Positions 26,226 through 36,404 of a stretch of 64,000 nt of DNA are shown here, one piece after another. A model generated the notes under the pieces. The model made no database searches. It was not told the DNA's origin and was given only the letters and a program-made list of their open reading frames with translations. The number at the start of each line of letters is the position of its first letter. Positions within the stretch are counted from its first letter, which is position 1. The translations under genes were made by a program, and so were the position numbers. The stretch lies in the NCBI GenBank assembly GCA_035560415.1, contig DATMZG010000089.1, positions 1 through 64,000 of the forward strand, written 5' to 3'. The stretch is from DATMXT01 sp035560415. Its GTDB lineage: Bacteria > Bacillota > Clostridia > Oscillospirales > Feifaniaceae.

Positions 26226-27730
26226 TTGACAATATGACGGTCTTTGGACTGGGCAAGACACAGCTCAAACCAGAAGGCGACGCCGCCCTCTCTGTTTTCC
26301 ACGCCGTAGGCCATGTGCTGGGCCTCCATGGCGGCTTTGACAATCGAAAGGCCGATTCCGGTGCCGCCAAACGCCCGGGCGCGGGATTTGTCCACCTTGT
26401 AAAAACTCTCCCAAATGCGGGGAATGTCCTCCTCCGGAATGGGCTCCCCCTCATTATAGACCGTGACCCGCAGCGCGCCGCCCTGCGTGCGCTCACAGCC
26501 GACCTCGACCGCGCCGCCGTCCGGCGCGTGGTCGACGGCGTTGGATAAGTAGTTGTACAGCACCTGCTCGGTCATGCCCTCATCGGCGTAGACCGTCTCC
26601 CCCGCAGGCGTAAACCGCATGTCGAGCCCCCGCTTTTCGGCAGCTCCCCCCACTCTGCGCATGACCCCTTCAATGAGCGCGTCGAGCTCGAAGTCCTCGG
26701 GCTGCGGCTTCGTGGCCCCCGCCTCAATGCGGGAGACCGACAGCAGCTCCCCGACGAGCCGGCCCATGTGCTTAGACTCATCCTCGATGACGCCGCAGTA
26801 AAAGGCCCTGCTCTCGGCGTCCCCGGTCACGTTCTCCTTTAACCCCTCGGCGTACCCCTGAATGATGGCAATGGGGGTCTTGAGCTCGTGCGAGACGTTG
26901 CGAATCAGGTTTTTGCGGGCCTCCTCGAGCTCTTTCGCGTGCGCAATTTCCTGCTTCAGCTCGTCGATGGTCTCCTCAAGGTGTTCCGACAGCTTGTTGA
27001 TGCTGACGCCGAGCTCCCCGATGTCGTCGTCGGCCTCGCCCGTGTACCGGCGGGAGAAGTCGAGCCCCGCCATCCCCTCGGCGATGGAGTGGATTTCACT
27101 GACTTTGCGGGTCAGGCTGCGGGAGAGAAAATACCCGAGCAGCGTGGCGAGAAGAAGCGCCGCAAGCCCCACCCACAGCAGGAAAAACCCGGTGTACTCG
27201 GCAGCGCTCTCAATGACCGGCGTCGGCAGCTGGAGCAGCATGAGCCGGTCGGCGCCAAACGAGCCGAGCAGCCCCAAAAACTGCATTCCGGTCGTGCGGT
27301 CGCCCGCCGTGAACAGCACATACCCGAGCTCCGTCTTGTCCTCCGTGATGGTGAAATAGGCGTCGCTGCCGAATGCCTGGGGCACGAGTTCCGACAGCTT
27401 AAAGCGGGAGATGCCCGCGAAGAGCAGCGGATTCCACGGCCTGTCGGAGTAGAGGAGCAGCGAGTTGTAATCGATATAGCCCGCCTCGTCGGTCGTGAGA
27501 ATGCGCACGCCGCTGTCGAGCTCGACGGTCTGCAAGACGTCCTGCCCGACTGTCCCGCCCTCCCGGTAAGCCTCGACGACATAGTTGTAGGCCTCGACAA
27601 GCTGCAGCTTTTTCCGGTAGACGACATAGTTGTCGTACTGGGTTGTGTATACGGCCGCGAAGAGTGCGACAAAGGCCCCGGCGACCAGCAGGATGCCGAG
27701 GAAAAACTTCTTTTGAAGGGTCAGTTTCAT
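26222..27730 (-). CDS. two-component sensor histidine kinase
   Basis: 502 residues. Membrane helix at about 10-28, an extracytoplasmic sensor region to about 175, a second helix at about 178-200, a HAMP linker, a HisKA dimerisation helix with the phosphorylated His in VSHELKTPIAIIQGY, and a C-terminal ATPase domain with N-box YNYLSNAVDHAP and G boxes FGGTGIGLSIV. It begins directly after the stop of the response regulator gene. The signal is unknown. The DUF401 permease and MalY/PatB genes follow on the same strand and may be its targets. Confidence 0.93.
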   Translation of the reverse strand: MKLTLQKKFFLGILLVAGAFVALFAAVYTTQYDNYVVYRKKLQLVEAYNYVVEAYREGGTVGQDVLQTVELDSGVRILTTDEAGYIDYNSLLLYSDRPWNPLLFAGISRFKLSELVPQAFGSDAYFTITEDKTELGYVLFTAGDRTTGMQFLGLLGSFGADRLMLLQLPTPVIESAAEYTGFFLLWVGLAALLLATLLGYFLSRSLTRKVSEIHSIAEGMAGLDFSRRYTGEADDDIGELGVSINKLSEHLEETIDELKQEIAHAKELEEARKNLIRNVSHELKTPIAIIQGYAEGLKENVTGDAESRAFYCGVIEDESKHMGRLVGELLSVSRIEAGATKPQPEDFELDALIEGVMRRVGGAAEKRGLDMRFTPAGETVYADEGMTEQVLYNYLSNAVDHAPDGGAVEVGCERTQGGALRVTVYNEGEPIPEEDIPRIWESFYKVDKSRARAFGGTGIGLSIVKAAMEAQHMAYGVENREGGVAFWFELCLAQSKDRHIVN

Positions 27731-28405
27731 TTACGCCTCGAATCTGTACCCGTAACCCCGCACCGTGCGGATATAGTCGCCCCGCCGGCCAAGCTTTGCG
27801 CGCACTTTTTTTATGTGTGTGTCCACGGTGCGCAGGTCGCCGTAATAGTCGTATCCCCACACCGCGTTGAGAATCTGGTCCCGCGAGACGGCAATGTTGT
27901 AGTTGCCGGCGAGATAGACGAGCAGTTCATATTCTTTGGGGCTGAGATCAAGCCGCACGCCGTCCATCGTGACCACCCTCGCCACCTCGTCGATGACGAT
28001 GCCGCCGAAGTCCTTGGGGGCCGCGGCACTCCGCTCGGCCGTCTTACGCAGCAGCGCCTTGATGCGGGCGATGAGCACGACCGGCGAAAAGGGCTTGCCG
28101 ACATAGTCGTCGGCCCCGAGCTCAAACCCGAAGACCTCGTCGGCCTCCTCGCTGCGCGCGGTCAGCATCAGCACCGGCAGGGCCGGCAGCTCGCCTTTAA
28201 TGCGGCGCAGCACGCTCCACCCGTCGTGCACCGGCATCATGACGTCCAAAATGACGAGCGACAGGTCCTCTTTGTACTCTTCAAACCGGGCCAGCGCCTC
28301 GGCACCGTCGGCGGCCTCCAGCACTGTGATGCCCTCCCTTTTCAGGAAATCGGACACCAGCCGGCGGATTTTCTCTTCGTCGTCTGCAATGAGTATTTTA
28401 ATCAC
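27731..28405 (-). CDS. OmpR/PhoB-family response regulator
   Basis: 224 residues. The receiver domain has the acidic pair in IADDEEKIRR, the phospho-acceptor Asp in LVILDVMMP (about residue 54) and the switch Lys in DDYVGKPFSP. A winged-helix DNA-binding domain follows at about 130-224, with RVRAKLG/YIRTVRGYGYRF-type ending. Start is GTG (VIKILIADD) with GAAAGGATTG upstream. It is the first gene of the set, followed without a gap by its kinase. Confidence 0.95.
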   Translation of the reverse strand: MIKILIADDEEKIRRLVSDFLKREGITVLEAADGAEALARFEEYKEDLSLVILDVMMPVHDGWSVLRRIKGELPALPVLMLTARSEEADEVFGFELGADDYVGKPFSPVVLIARIKALLRKTAERSAAAPKDFGGIVIDEVARVVTMDGVRLDLSPKEYELLVYLAGNYNIAVSRDQILNAVWGYDYYGDLRTVDTHIKKVRAKLGRRGDYIRTVRGYGYRFEA

Positions 28406-28482
28406 GTTTCACAATCCTTTCGCATCCGATAGGTTGAGTGTACATACATATTATGTCCTTTTGGTGAACTTAAAATGAGCAT

Positions 28483-28511
28483 TTGCAGTATTGGATGAAA
28501 TGTGCTATGAT
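28483..28511 (+). promoter_or_regulatory. SigA-type promoter of the amidohydrolase gene
   Basis: TTGCAG and TATGAT with a 17-base spacer, about 72 bases before the amidohydrolase ATG. It lies in the 178-base gap between that gene and the divergent response regulator. Confidence 0.6.
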
Positions 28512-28583
28512 TAGCCGCGTACCGTTTTCCCCTCCGGACAAAAAGCCCGGTTTCGGTTATTGTTCCGTAAACGAGGTGTTCTT

Positions 28584-29393
28584 ATGAAAATCATTGATGC
28601 GCACATCCACTTTTGCAAAAGCGATATCTATTTTGACCGGATCGCCGCCAATGCCGGCCACCTCAACACGCCCGAACACCTTCGGGCGGCTTTTGACGCG
28701 CTTCACATTGAACAGGCGGTCGTCATGGGAAACCGCGGCCTTGCCCTTGACAAGCATGTCTACCCGCAGTGGCTCAGCTACTGCGTCGGCATTGACCGCG
28801 TATATCTGCAGGGCAACCGGCCCGAGTCCGCGGCCGAACTCGTCGAGGCCCACTTAAAACGGGAGAACTGCGTCGGCATCAAGCTCTACCCCGGCTACAG
28901 CGACATTCCGGTCACCGACCCCGCCTACGATATTTTCTTTGAACTGGCGCAGTGCGCCTGCAAACCGGTCGCCATTCACACCGGCGCCACCTCGACCGAC
29001 AGGGCGCTGCTCAAATACTGCCACCCGCTCATGCTCGACGAGCTTGCGGTGCGCCACCCCAAGGTGCAGCTTGTCATGTGCCACTTTGGCAACCCCTGGC
29101 TTGTCGACGCCGCCGCCGTGCTTGAAAAAAACCCGAATGTGGCGGCCGACCTCTCGGGCATGCTGGTCGGGCGTACTGACCTCGAGGCGTACTTTTGCGA
29201 AAACAGCGGCTATATCGAGCAGCTGAGAACATGGCTCACCTATGCAGACGCATGGGACCGAATAATGTTCGGCACCGACTGGCCGCTTGCCAATCTTGAG
29301 GAGTACGTCGGCTTTGTCAGGCACTTTGTGCCGGAAAAGCACTGGGACGCGGTGTTTTACGACAACGCAAAGCGGATTTACGGGCTGAAATAA
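28584..29393 (+). CDS. amidohydrolase family protein (amidohydrolase_2 type)
   Basis: 269 residues, metal-dependent TIM-barrel hydrolase or decarboxylase. The first metal motif is DAHIHF at residues 4-9, a His in AIHTGA, another in VMCHFGNPW, and the catalytic Asp in MFGTDWP. This order fits the amidohydrolase_2 group (2-pyrone-dicarboxylate lactonase and ACMSD-like). The substrate is not evident. ATG follows ACGAGGTG; a longer reading from 28560 has no ribosome site. It is a single-gene unit with its own promoter and terminator, divergent from the two-component system. Confidence 0.86.
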   Translation: MKIIDAHIHFCKSDIYFDRIAANAGHLNTPEHLRAAFDALHIEQAVVMGNRGLALDKHVYPQWLSYCVGIDRVYLQGNRPESAAELVEAHLKRENCVGIKLYPGYSDIPVTDPAYDIFFELAQCACKPVAIHTGATSTDRALLKYCHPLMLDELAVRHPKVQLVMCHFGNPWLVDAAAVLEKNPNVAADLSGMLVGRTDLEAYFCENSGYIEQLRTWLTYADAWDRIMFGTDWPLANLEEYVGFVRHFVPEKHWDAVFYDNAKRIYGLK

Positions 29394-29405
29394 AGCGCCC
29401 ATATG

Positions 29406-29434
29406 AAAAGACACCCCGATTTGGGGTGTCTTTT
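29406..29434. terminator. bidirectional terminator between amidohydrolase gene and clpB
   Basis: AAAAGACACCCC and GGGGTGTCTTTT across a 5-base loop, with T-runs in both directions. It serves the converging amidohydrolase (plus) and clpB (minus) genes. Confidence 0.92.
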
Positions 29435-29447
29435 ACATTGAAAATAA

Positions 29448-31583
<2,136 letters not shown>

Positions 31584-31652
31584 CGCAGTCACCTCCGATA
31601 CAAGCTTAGTATACGCTTTCCATATGAAAAAACTATTGCCTAAATGTAAACA

Positions 31653-31679
31653 TTAGCACTCTCAAAACGAGAGTGCTAA
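31653..31679. promoter_or_regulatory. CIRCE operator (HrcA binding site) upstream of clpB
   Basis: Exact consensus: TTAGCACTC, 9 bases, GAGTGCTAA. HrcA binding here would repress clpB until heat shock. The element starts 12 bases after the stop of the DUF4435 gene. I could not place the matching -35/-10 boxes with confidence. Confidence 0.97.
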
Positions 31680-31690
31680 TGTTTTTTGTC

Positions 31691-32611
31691 TCAGATTCGG
31701 TTTTTAATCGGCTTCATCGGCACCCGAAAGCGGGGCCCGAATGTGTAGAGCTTCTCTCTGACTGCCGTCTGCTTGCGGCCGTAGACGCCGTACCACGCGA
31801 GGTACTGGGAGACCAGCGTCAGCAGCAGCTTGCCCTTGACGGCGCCCAGGTCCCCCCGCATCTCCTCCATGTATTCCATCACCACGGCGTAGAGGTCGGG
31901 CCGGTAAAGCCGCAGCTCCGCGATGGCCGACCGGATAAAGGAGCGGGCGGCCCCCGGGAATTTGTATGGAATCGTCAGCTTTGAGCGGCCAAGCTCCTGT
32001 TCAACCCGGTCCTCCCCGCTCTGATGCCACACTAAGGAGGCCGCGACGACCGGCTGCTCCACACAAAGCCGCTTCCATGCGCTGTAGGGCAGGACCTCCT
32101 CCAAAAACTGCGCCAGTATGCCGTCGAACTCGGCGTAGCGGGCCTCCCACAGGGCAGGACCAAAGGCGTCCTTGAAGACCTGCCGCAGGTTTTCGCCCGG
32201 CTTGAAGACATAGTTTTCAAACGAGTAGCAGGGCAGCACCGTGATGATGCGCATGATGGGGTACTCCTGCCGCTTGGCGGCGTCGTCATAGTCCCTGTCG
32301 ACGATGTAGACGGCCTCTTTGCCGCTCTTGTGGCTCATGGCCTCAATTTTCCGGGCCGTCGCGATGACGGCCGTCTTGCCGCCGTCGCCGCCGGTGCCGT
32401 AGATGATCTCGACCGCCTCCTTCGGATACCCGAGCTTGCCGTATAAAAACGGCTGATAAAATTTGTGGTCGGTCTTGCCCTCGACAAAGCAAAAGCAGTC
32501 GATGTCGGGCCGGCCGGCCGAGCTCATGAACCAGAAAAGCGGGGTCATGGGCGGCCGGGTCTGGTTTCGAATCTCAGACTCGGCCCCCTTATATCGTGAA
32601 CGCGGCGGCAT
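31691..32611 (-). CDS. DUF4435 TOPRIM-like protein, AriB-like
   Basis: 306 residues. The TOPRIM-type acidic residues are visible: Glu44 in CFVEGKTDHKFY and the Asp cluster in VYIVDRDYDD (105-110). The conserved SFENYVF (about 130-136) is typical of DUF4435 proteins. In the PARIS anti-phage system the effector AriB is a DUF4435 TOPRIM nuclease that is held by the ATPase AriA and cuts host tRNA when a phage anti-restriction protein is sensed. Here the gene lies 2 bases after an AAA ATPase gene, and its AAGGAGAT site lies in the end of that gene. PARIS membership is inferred from the pair, not from an alignment. Confidence 0.75.
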   Translation of the reverse strand: MPPRSRYKGAESEIRNQTRPPMTPLFWFMSSAGRPDIDCFCFVEGKTDHKFYQPFLYGKLGYPKEAVEIIYGTGGDGGKTAVIATARKIEAMSHKSGKEAVYIVDRDYDDAAKRQEYPIMRIITVLPCYSFENYVFKPGENLRQVFKDAFGPALWEARYAEFDGILAQFLEEVLPYSAWKRLCVEQPVVAASLVWHQSGEDRVEQELGRSKLTIPYKFPGAARSFIRSAIAELRLYRPDLYAVVMEYMEEMRGDLGAVKGKLLLTLVSQYLAWYGVYGRKQTAVREKLYTFGPRFRVPMKPIKNRI

Positions 32612-32613
32612 CG

Positions 32614-34221
32614 CTATATCTCCTTAATCCCGAGCGGGGAAATGTAGTCCTGTACCGACTCGTCCTCCGCGATATAGGGGGAATGGGTCGCCACAATGAT
32701 GCAGCCGGCCTTGGTGTGGCGCAGAATGGCGGGCAGCAACCAGCTCTGCCAGACGATGGAGAGCGAGAGCTCCGGCTCGTCGATGAGCAGGGCGCAGTCG
32801 TCAAAGAAAAAGGCGTAGGTCAAAATGCAAATGAGGTTGTGCTCGCCTGACGACAAATTCACGGGCGATATTCCGCGCCCCTTGCGGTCCCCGAGGCGCA
32901 GGCCCCGCGGCGTGACCGAGACCTGTTTGTTGAACATGAAGCGGGCAAGCTCGCCCTCAAACCGCCGGATGCGGTCGGGCTTGAGCGAGAGAATGTAGTC
33001 CCGCTCCCCCTCCACAAAGCGTTTTAAGGCGTCGCCGACCTGGTCGCACTGCCCCTCATCGGCTTCACCCGAAAAGAGCTCTCTGAGATAGGTGTCGAAA
33101 ATGCTGTCCTTGATGAGGGCCGGCATGATGTAGTCTTCAATAAACGCCCGGTTTTGTTCAATAAAACGCCAAAACTCTCCGGCGTCGGTCATCCCGCAGA
33201 CCCGCTCAGTGCCGATGGCGTCAAGAAAATACGAGGCGGCACGGGTGTTGATGGATACGATGTCGGTCTCGGTATAGTAGTGGTCGGCAATGATGGCGCC
33301 GACCGGCAGCGCGTCGTCGTCAAGCCGGGCAAAGATGTCCTCGGCAATGGCCCTGCTGCGCCGCGTTGCGCGGGCAAGGTGCCCGTAAGCCTCTTTGAGC
33401 TGGTGCACGTCATGGTCGATGGCGCAGTGGCCGACGTAGTTTGCGAGGGTGTGCAGCCGGTTGCCGTACATGTCCATGTCGAGCTCGGCGTTGCGGGGCT
33501 GGTAGGCGGGCAGAAAGCTGTTGTCAAGCTCTATGCCGTCCGAGCCGCAAAAGCGCACAGCCCGCACAAGTCCCGAGTAGAGCGCCGTGCCGTAGGCGAG
33601 GGAGAGGTCGCTCGAATTCAGTCCCATGAGCTGTGAAAGCTTCAGGGTGACGGCGCCCGCCCTGTTGCGCCTTGCGATGGGGGACAGCAGAAAACTGCCG
33701 CTGTGCTCGAGGTCAATGAGGCATTGCCGCAGCCGCTTTGAGTTGCGCTCCTGCTCCTCGTCCGAAAAGAGGCGCAGGCTTTCGTCGTCCCCCCAGTAGA
33801 CGCAGGCGAGCCGGCTGCAATATTCGGCGGTGTCGACCCCGGCCAGCATGGCCGAGAGATAGTCCCGCCAGCCCTCGTCGGCGGCGTCCCCGGCCGGGAC
33901 CGGCAGCCCGGTGCTTCTCATGGCCTCGCCCACCGCGAGGCTCATGCCGCTCTCCCGCACCGCGTACCGCAAAAACGCGTCGCGCTCCGGAAAGAGGTCC
34001 TCATACCGGATGTCGACCCGCTGGTTTCCGGCGCGCAGCGTCGCCTTTGCAAAGGGGAACCGCGTCATCTCGCAAAAATCCCCGGCCAGAAGGTCACGCA
34101 GCAGGCGCAGCATGGTCGATTTCCCGAGTCCGTTTTCCCCGAGTAAAATGACGCAGCGCTCCCCAATTTCAAGCGTCACGTCATTCACATCGAACAGGCC
34201 TTTAATTTTAAGCGTAATCAT
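32614..34221 (-). CDS. AAA (ABC-like) ATPase, AriA-like
   Basis: 535 residues. Walker A GENGLGKST at 28-36, an ABC-type signature LSSGEHN at about 456-462, Walker B ALLIDEPELSL, and a switch His in ATHSPYIAED. The 400 residues between are mostly helical and unlike transporters, as in SMC/OLD/AAA_15 defence ATPases. The ATG at 34221 follows GGGGGTGA; codons further upstream lie in the promoter. With the DUF4435 gene it forms a two-gene unit that has its own promoter, the layout of PARIS (AriA-AriB). No restriction system, integrase or tRNA gene is adjacent, so it does not look like a recent island arrival. Confidence 0.75.
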   Translation of the reverse strand: MITLKIKGLFDVNDVTLEIGERCVILLGENGLGKSTMLRLLRDLLAGDFCEMTRFPFAKATLRAGNQRVDIRYEDLFPERDAFLRYAVRESGMSLAVGEAMRSTGLPVPAGDAADEGWRDYLSAMLAGVDTAEYCSRLACVYWGDDESLRLFSDEEQERNSKRLRQCLIDLEHSGSFLLSPIARRNRAGAVTLKLSQLMGLNSSDLSLAYGTALYSGLVRAVRFCGSDGIELDNSFLPAYQPRNAELDMDMYGNRLHTLANYVGHCAIDHDVHQLKEAYGHLARATRRSRAIAEDIFARLDDDALPVGAIIADHYYTETDIVSINTRAASYFLDAIGTERVCGMTDAGEFWRFIEQNRAFIEDYIMPALIKDSIFDTYLRELFSGEADEGQCDQVGDALKRFVEGERDYILSLKPDRIRRFEGELARFMFNKQVSVTPRGLRLGDRKGRGISPVNLSSGEHNLICILTYAFFFDDCALLIDEPELSLSIVWQSWLLPAILRHTKAGCIIVATHSPYIAEDESVQDYISPLGIKEI

Positions 34222-34242
34222 GCCGTCACCCCCATATCTGAC

Positions 34243-34271
34243 AGTATACCGCAACAAAGTGAATAAATCAA
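34243..34271 (-). promoter_or_regulatory. SigA-type promoter of the PARIS-like cassette
   Basis: Minus strand carries TTGATT and TATACT with a 17-base spacer. The predicted start is about 15 bases before the ATPase ATG, giving a very short leader with the GGGGGTGA site. Confidence 0.7.
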
Positions 34272-34281
34272 ACCACATAAG

Positions 34282-34308
34282 AAAAAGAGGACGCCGCTTG
34301 GCGTCCCC
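34282..34308 (-). terminator. terminator after the MalY/PatB-peroxiredoxin fusion gene
   Basis: Minus strand carries GGACGCC, a 4-base loop, GGCGTCC, then TCTTTTTC, 19 bases after the fusion gene stop. It insulates the following two-gene ATPase/DUF4435 cassette, which has its own promoter. Confidence 0.82.
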
Positions 34309-34327
34309 TTTCAATAACAGGTATTAA

Positions 34328-36313
34328 TCAGAACATGGCCGCAATTTCGGCGGCGTCCGGCGTGTCGGCCGCGTTCTTGCCGTAATATGCCGATTTGACG
34401 GTCAGGTCGGGCGCCACGACAATGCAGGCCGGCAGCTGGAGCTCGTCGCCCTCATAGCGGCCGTGGGAGAGCCCGAGCTTACCCGCCGCCATGATTTTTT
34501 TGACGACGGCGGGCGACGCCCCGAGCTCGAACTTGGACTTTGCGGCCCTTATGCCAAACCGCTTGTAGAGCCTGCCCTCCGGGTCGCAGATGATGTCAAA
34601 GGGCAGCACTTTGTCCCCGAGCTCCTCTTTTAAGAGCGCCGCATCCGACTGGAAGACGACCTTGACCTGCCCGCCCGCCTCAGTGATTTTGGCGTACTCC
34701 TCCTCCAGCATGTGCAGGTCGACCCGGCAGACCGTGCAGCCGTAATACCGCAAAAACAGCAGCGCGCAGGGCCGCCCGCCGAGACTCTCAGACAGGCGCA
34801 GTCCGCTGATATAGGGCGTGTCGTACTCGAAGTCGGGCAGCCTGTCGCCGGCCTTCACGCGCTCCCCGAGCGGCATTTCACCCGCTTCAGGCTCTTTCAT
34901 CACGTTGCAGAGAATTTCGAGCGCCTGCGCTAAAGTGGCTCTGGGACAGGCGATGTTCATGCGGACAAACCCCTCGGCGTTTGAGACAAACTCATCGCCG
35001 TACTCGATGAAAAGCCCCGCCGCGCTGAGCTCCTTTTTCATCTCGACCGTCTTGCCGCAGCCCGACAGGTCGACCCACGCGAGGTAAGTGCCCTGCGAAA
35101 TGCGAAAGCGCGCCGCCGGCAGGTGCTCTTCGAGGTAGGCCGACATGAACTTGAAGTTGTCGTCAAGGTAGACTAAAAGCGCCTCAAGCCAGTCCTCGCA
35201 CTCGTTGTAGGCCGCAATGCAGGCGTCAATTGAAAGCGGGTTCGGCAGTCCGCAGTAGTGGTTGCCCCGCCACTCGGCCGCAATTTCAGGGTCTGCGATG
35301 ATGATGTTCGAGAGCTGATTTCCGGCCAGGTTGAAAGTCTTGGAGGGGGCCGTGCAGGTGATGAGGGTCCTCTCCCCGGGAAAGAGAGAGGCGAGCGGGA
35401 TGTGCCGCTGCCCGCTCCTCAGAATGTCGGAGTGGATTTCGTCGCTGACGATGAAGACGCCGTTTTCAAAGCAGATTCCGGCAATGCGGCGCAGCTCGCT
35501 CTCTGTCCAGACTCTGCCGGTCGGGTTGTGGGGCGAGCAGAGGAAAAAGAGCGTGTTTTTGGGGTCCTTGGCCTTTTTCTCAAAGTCGGCAAAGTCGAAC
35601 TCGTAGTGCCCGTCAATGTTGACAAGAGGGCTGTATACGGGGGTTCTGCCGTATTTCTGAATGGCGTCGTCAAAGGGGTGATAGGCCGGCGTATTGAGCA
35701 GCACGCCCTCCCCCTCGCCGGTCAGCTTCCCAACCGCGACATTTAGGGCCGCAATGACCCCGCTTGAAAAGACGATGGAGGAGAAGTCGACGTCCCAGCC
35801 GTTTCGCCGCTTCATCCAGCCGATGACGGCGGCGTAGTACTCGGGGTCGAGCGGCATGCTGTAGCCGAGTATCCGCTTGTCAAGCCGCCTTTTCATCGCG
35901 TCTAAAATCGGCTGCGGGCAGGCGAAGTCCATGTCGGCAATCCACATGGGTATGTACTTGTCGGGGAGCTCCGGATTGATGATGGGGGCCGCATCGTACT
36001 TGACGGAGTTGGTGTTCTCCCGCTCGACGACCTCGTCAAAGTTCCACCCGCCGCCCGCTGCAGCCGCGGGCTTTGCCGGGTCTTCTTCCGGCGCCCCGTC
36101 CCCTGAAATGCGGACCAGCATCGCCTCAACTTTCTCCAACACCTCGGGGGTGAACTGTTCGGGCAGCAGCTTTGCCACGCTGCGCAGCGACATGCCTTTG
36201 ACAAGCCCCAGCTGCGGATGGCCCGTCAGCCCCGGCATCATGCTGTCCACTTCGGCCCGCACCTCGTCATTTGCCAGCAGGTCCTTAACTTTGGAGTCGA
36301 TTGTCAGTGCCAT
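34328..36313 (-). CDS. fusion of helical domain, MalY/PatB aminotransferase and peroxiredoxin-like domain
   Basis: 661 residues in three parts. (1) Residues 1-70 are a small helical domain (MMPGLTGHPQLGLVKGMSL), followed by an Ala-rich linker. (2) Residues about 90-480 are a full MalY/PatB PLP enzyme: VSDEIHSDIL, PLP Lys325 in APSKTFNLAG and CSPHNPTGRVW. (3) Residues about 495-661 are a thioredoxin-fold peroxiredoxin-like domain with a CTVC motif at about 526-529 in RYYGCTVCRVDLHML. ATG at 36313 is 7 bases after AGGAGG; another ATG at 36319 abuts that site. Joining a C-S lyase to a thiol-redox domain suggests handling of released thiols or persulfides, which is inference. It has its own terminator. 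Confidence 0.85.
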   Translation of the reverse strand: MALTIDSKVKDLLANDEVRAEVDSMMPGLTGHPQLGLVKGMSLRSVAKLLPEQFTPEVLEKVEAMLVRISGDGAPEEDPAKPAAAAGGGWNFDEVVERENTNSVKYDAAPIINPELPDKYIPMWIADMDFACPQPILDAMKRRLDKRILGYSMPLDPEYYAAVIGWMKRRNGWDVDFSSIVFSSGVIAALNVAVGKLTGEGEGVLLNTPAYHPFDDAIQKYGRTPVYSPLVNIDGHYEFDFADFEKKAKDPKNTLFFLCSPHNPTGRVWTESELRRIAGICFENGVFIVSDEIHSDILRSGQRHIPLASLFPGERTLITCTAPSKTFNLAGNQLSNIIIADPEIAAEWRGNHYCGLPNPLSIDACIAAYNECEDWLEALLVYLDDNFKFMSAYLEEHLPAARFRISQGTYLAWVDLSGCGKTVEMKKELSAAGLFIEYGDEFVSNAEGFVRMNIACPRATLAQALEILCNVMKEPEAGEMPLGERVKAGDRLPDFEYDTPYISGLRLSESLGGRPCALLFLRYYGCTVCRVDLHMLEEEYAKITEAGGQVKVVFQSDAALLKEELGDKVLPFDIICDPEGRLYKRFGIRAAKSKFELGASPAVVKKIMAAGKLGLSHGRYEGDELQLPACIVVAPDLTVKSAYYGKNAADTPDAAEIAAMF

Positions 36314-36347
36314 GATCATCCCTCCTATGCCTTTCAAAATGCTCGCT

Positions 36348-36390
36348 TAAAAAATGGCCACCGCAAAGCGGTTTGCTTCGCAGCGGCCAT
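36348..36390 (-). terminator. terminator after the CD1247-like gene
   Basis: Minus strand: a 16-base arm starting ATGGCCGC pairs with one ending GTGGCCAT (some mismatches) and is followed by TTTTTTAA. It lies 15 bases after the stop at 36405 and before the fusion gene. Confidence 0.85.
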
Positions 36391-36404
36391 AAAGTCCGGA
36401 TTAT

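Noticed and set aside
31653..31690. CIRCE read as a plus-strand terminator (stem followed by GTTTTTTG)
   Set aside because: No plus-strand gene ends there, and the sequence is an exact CIRCE in front of clpB.
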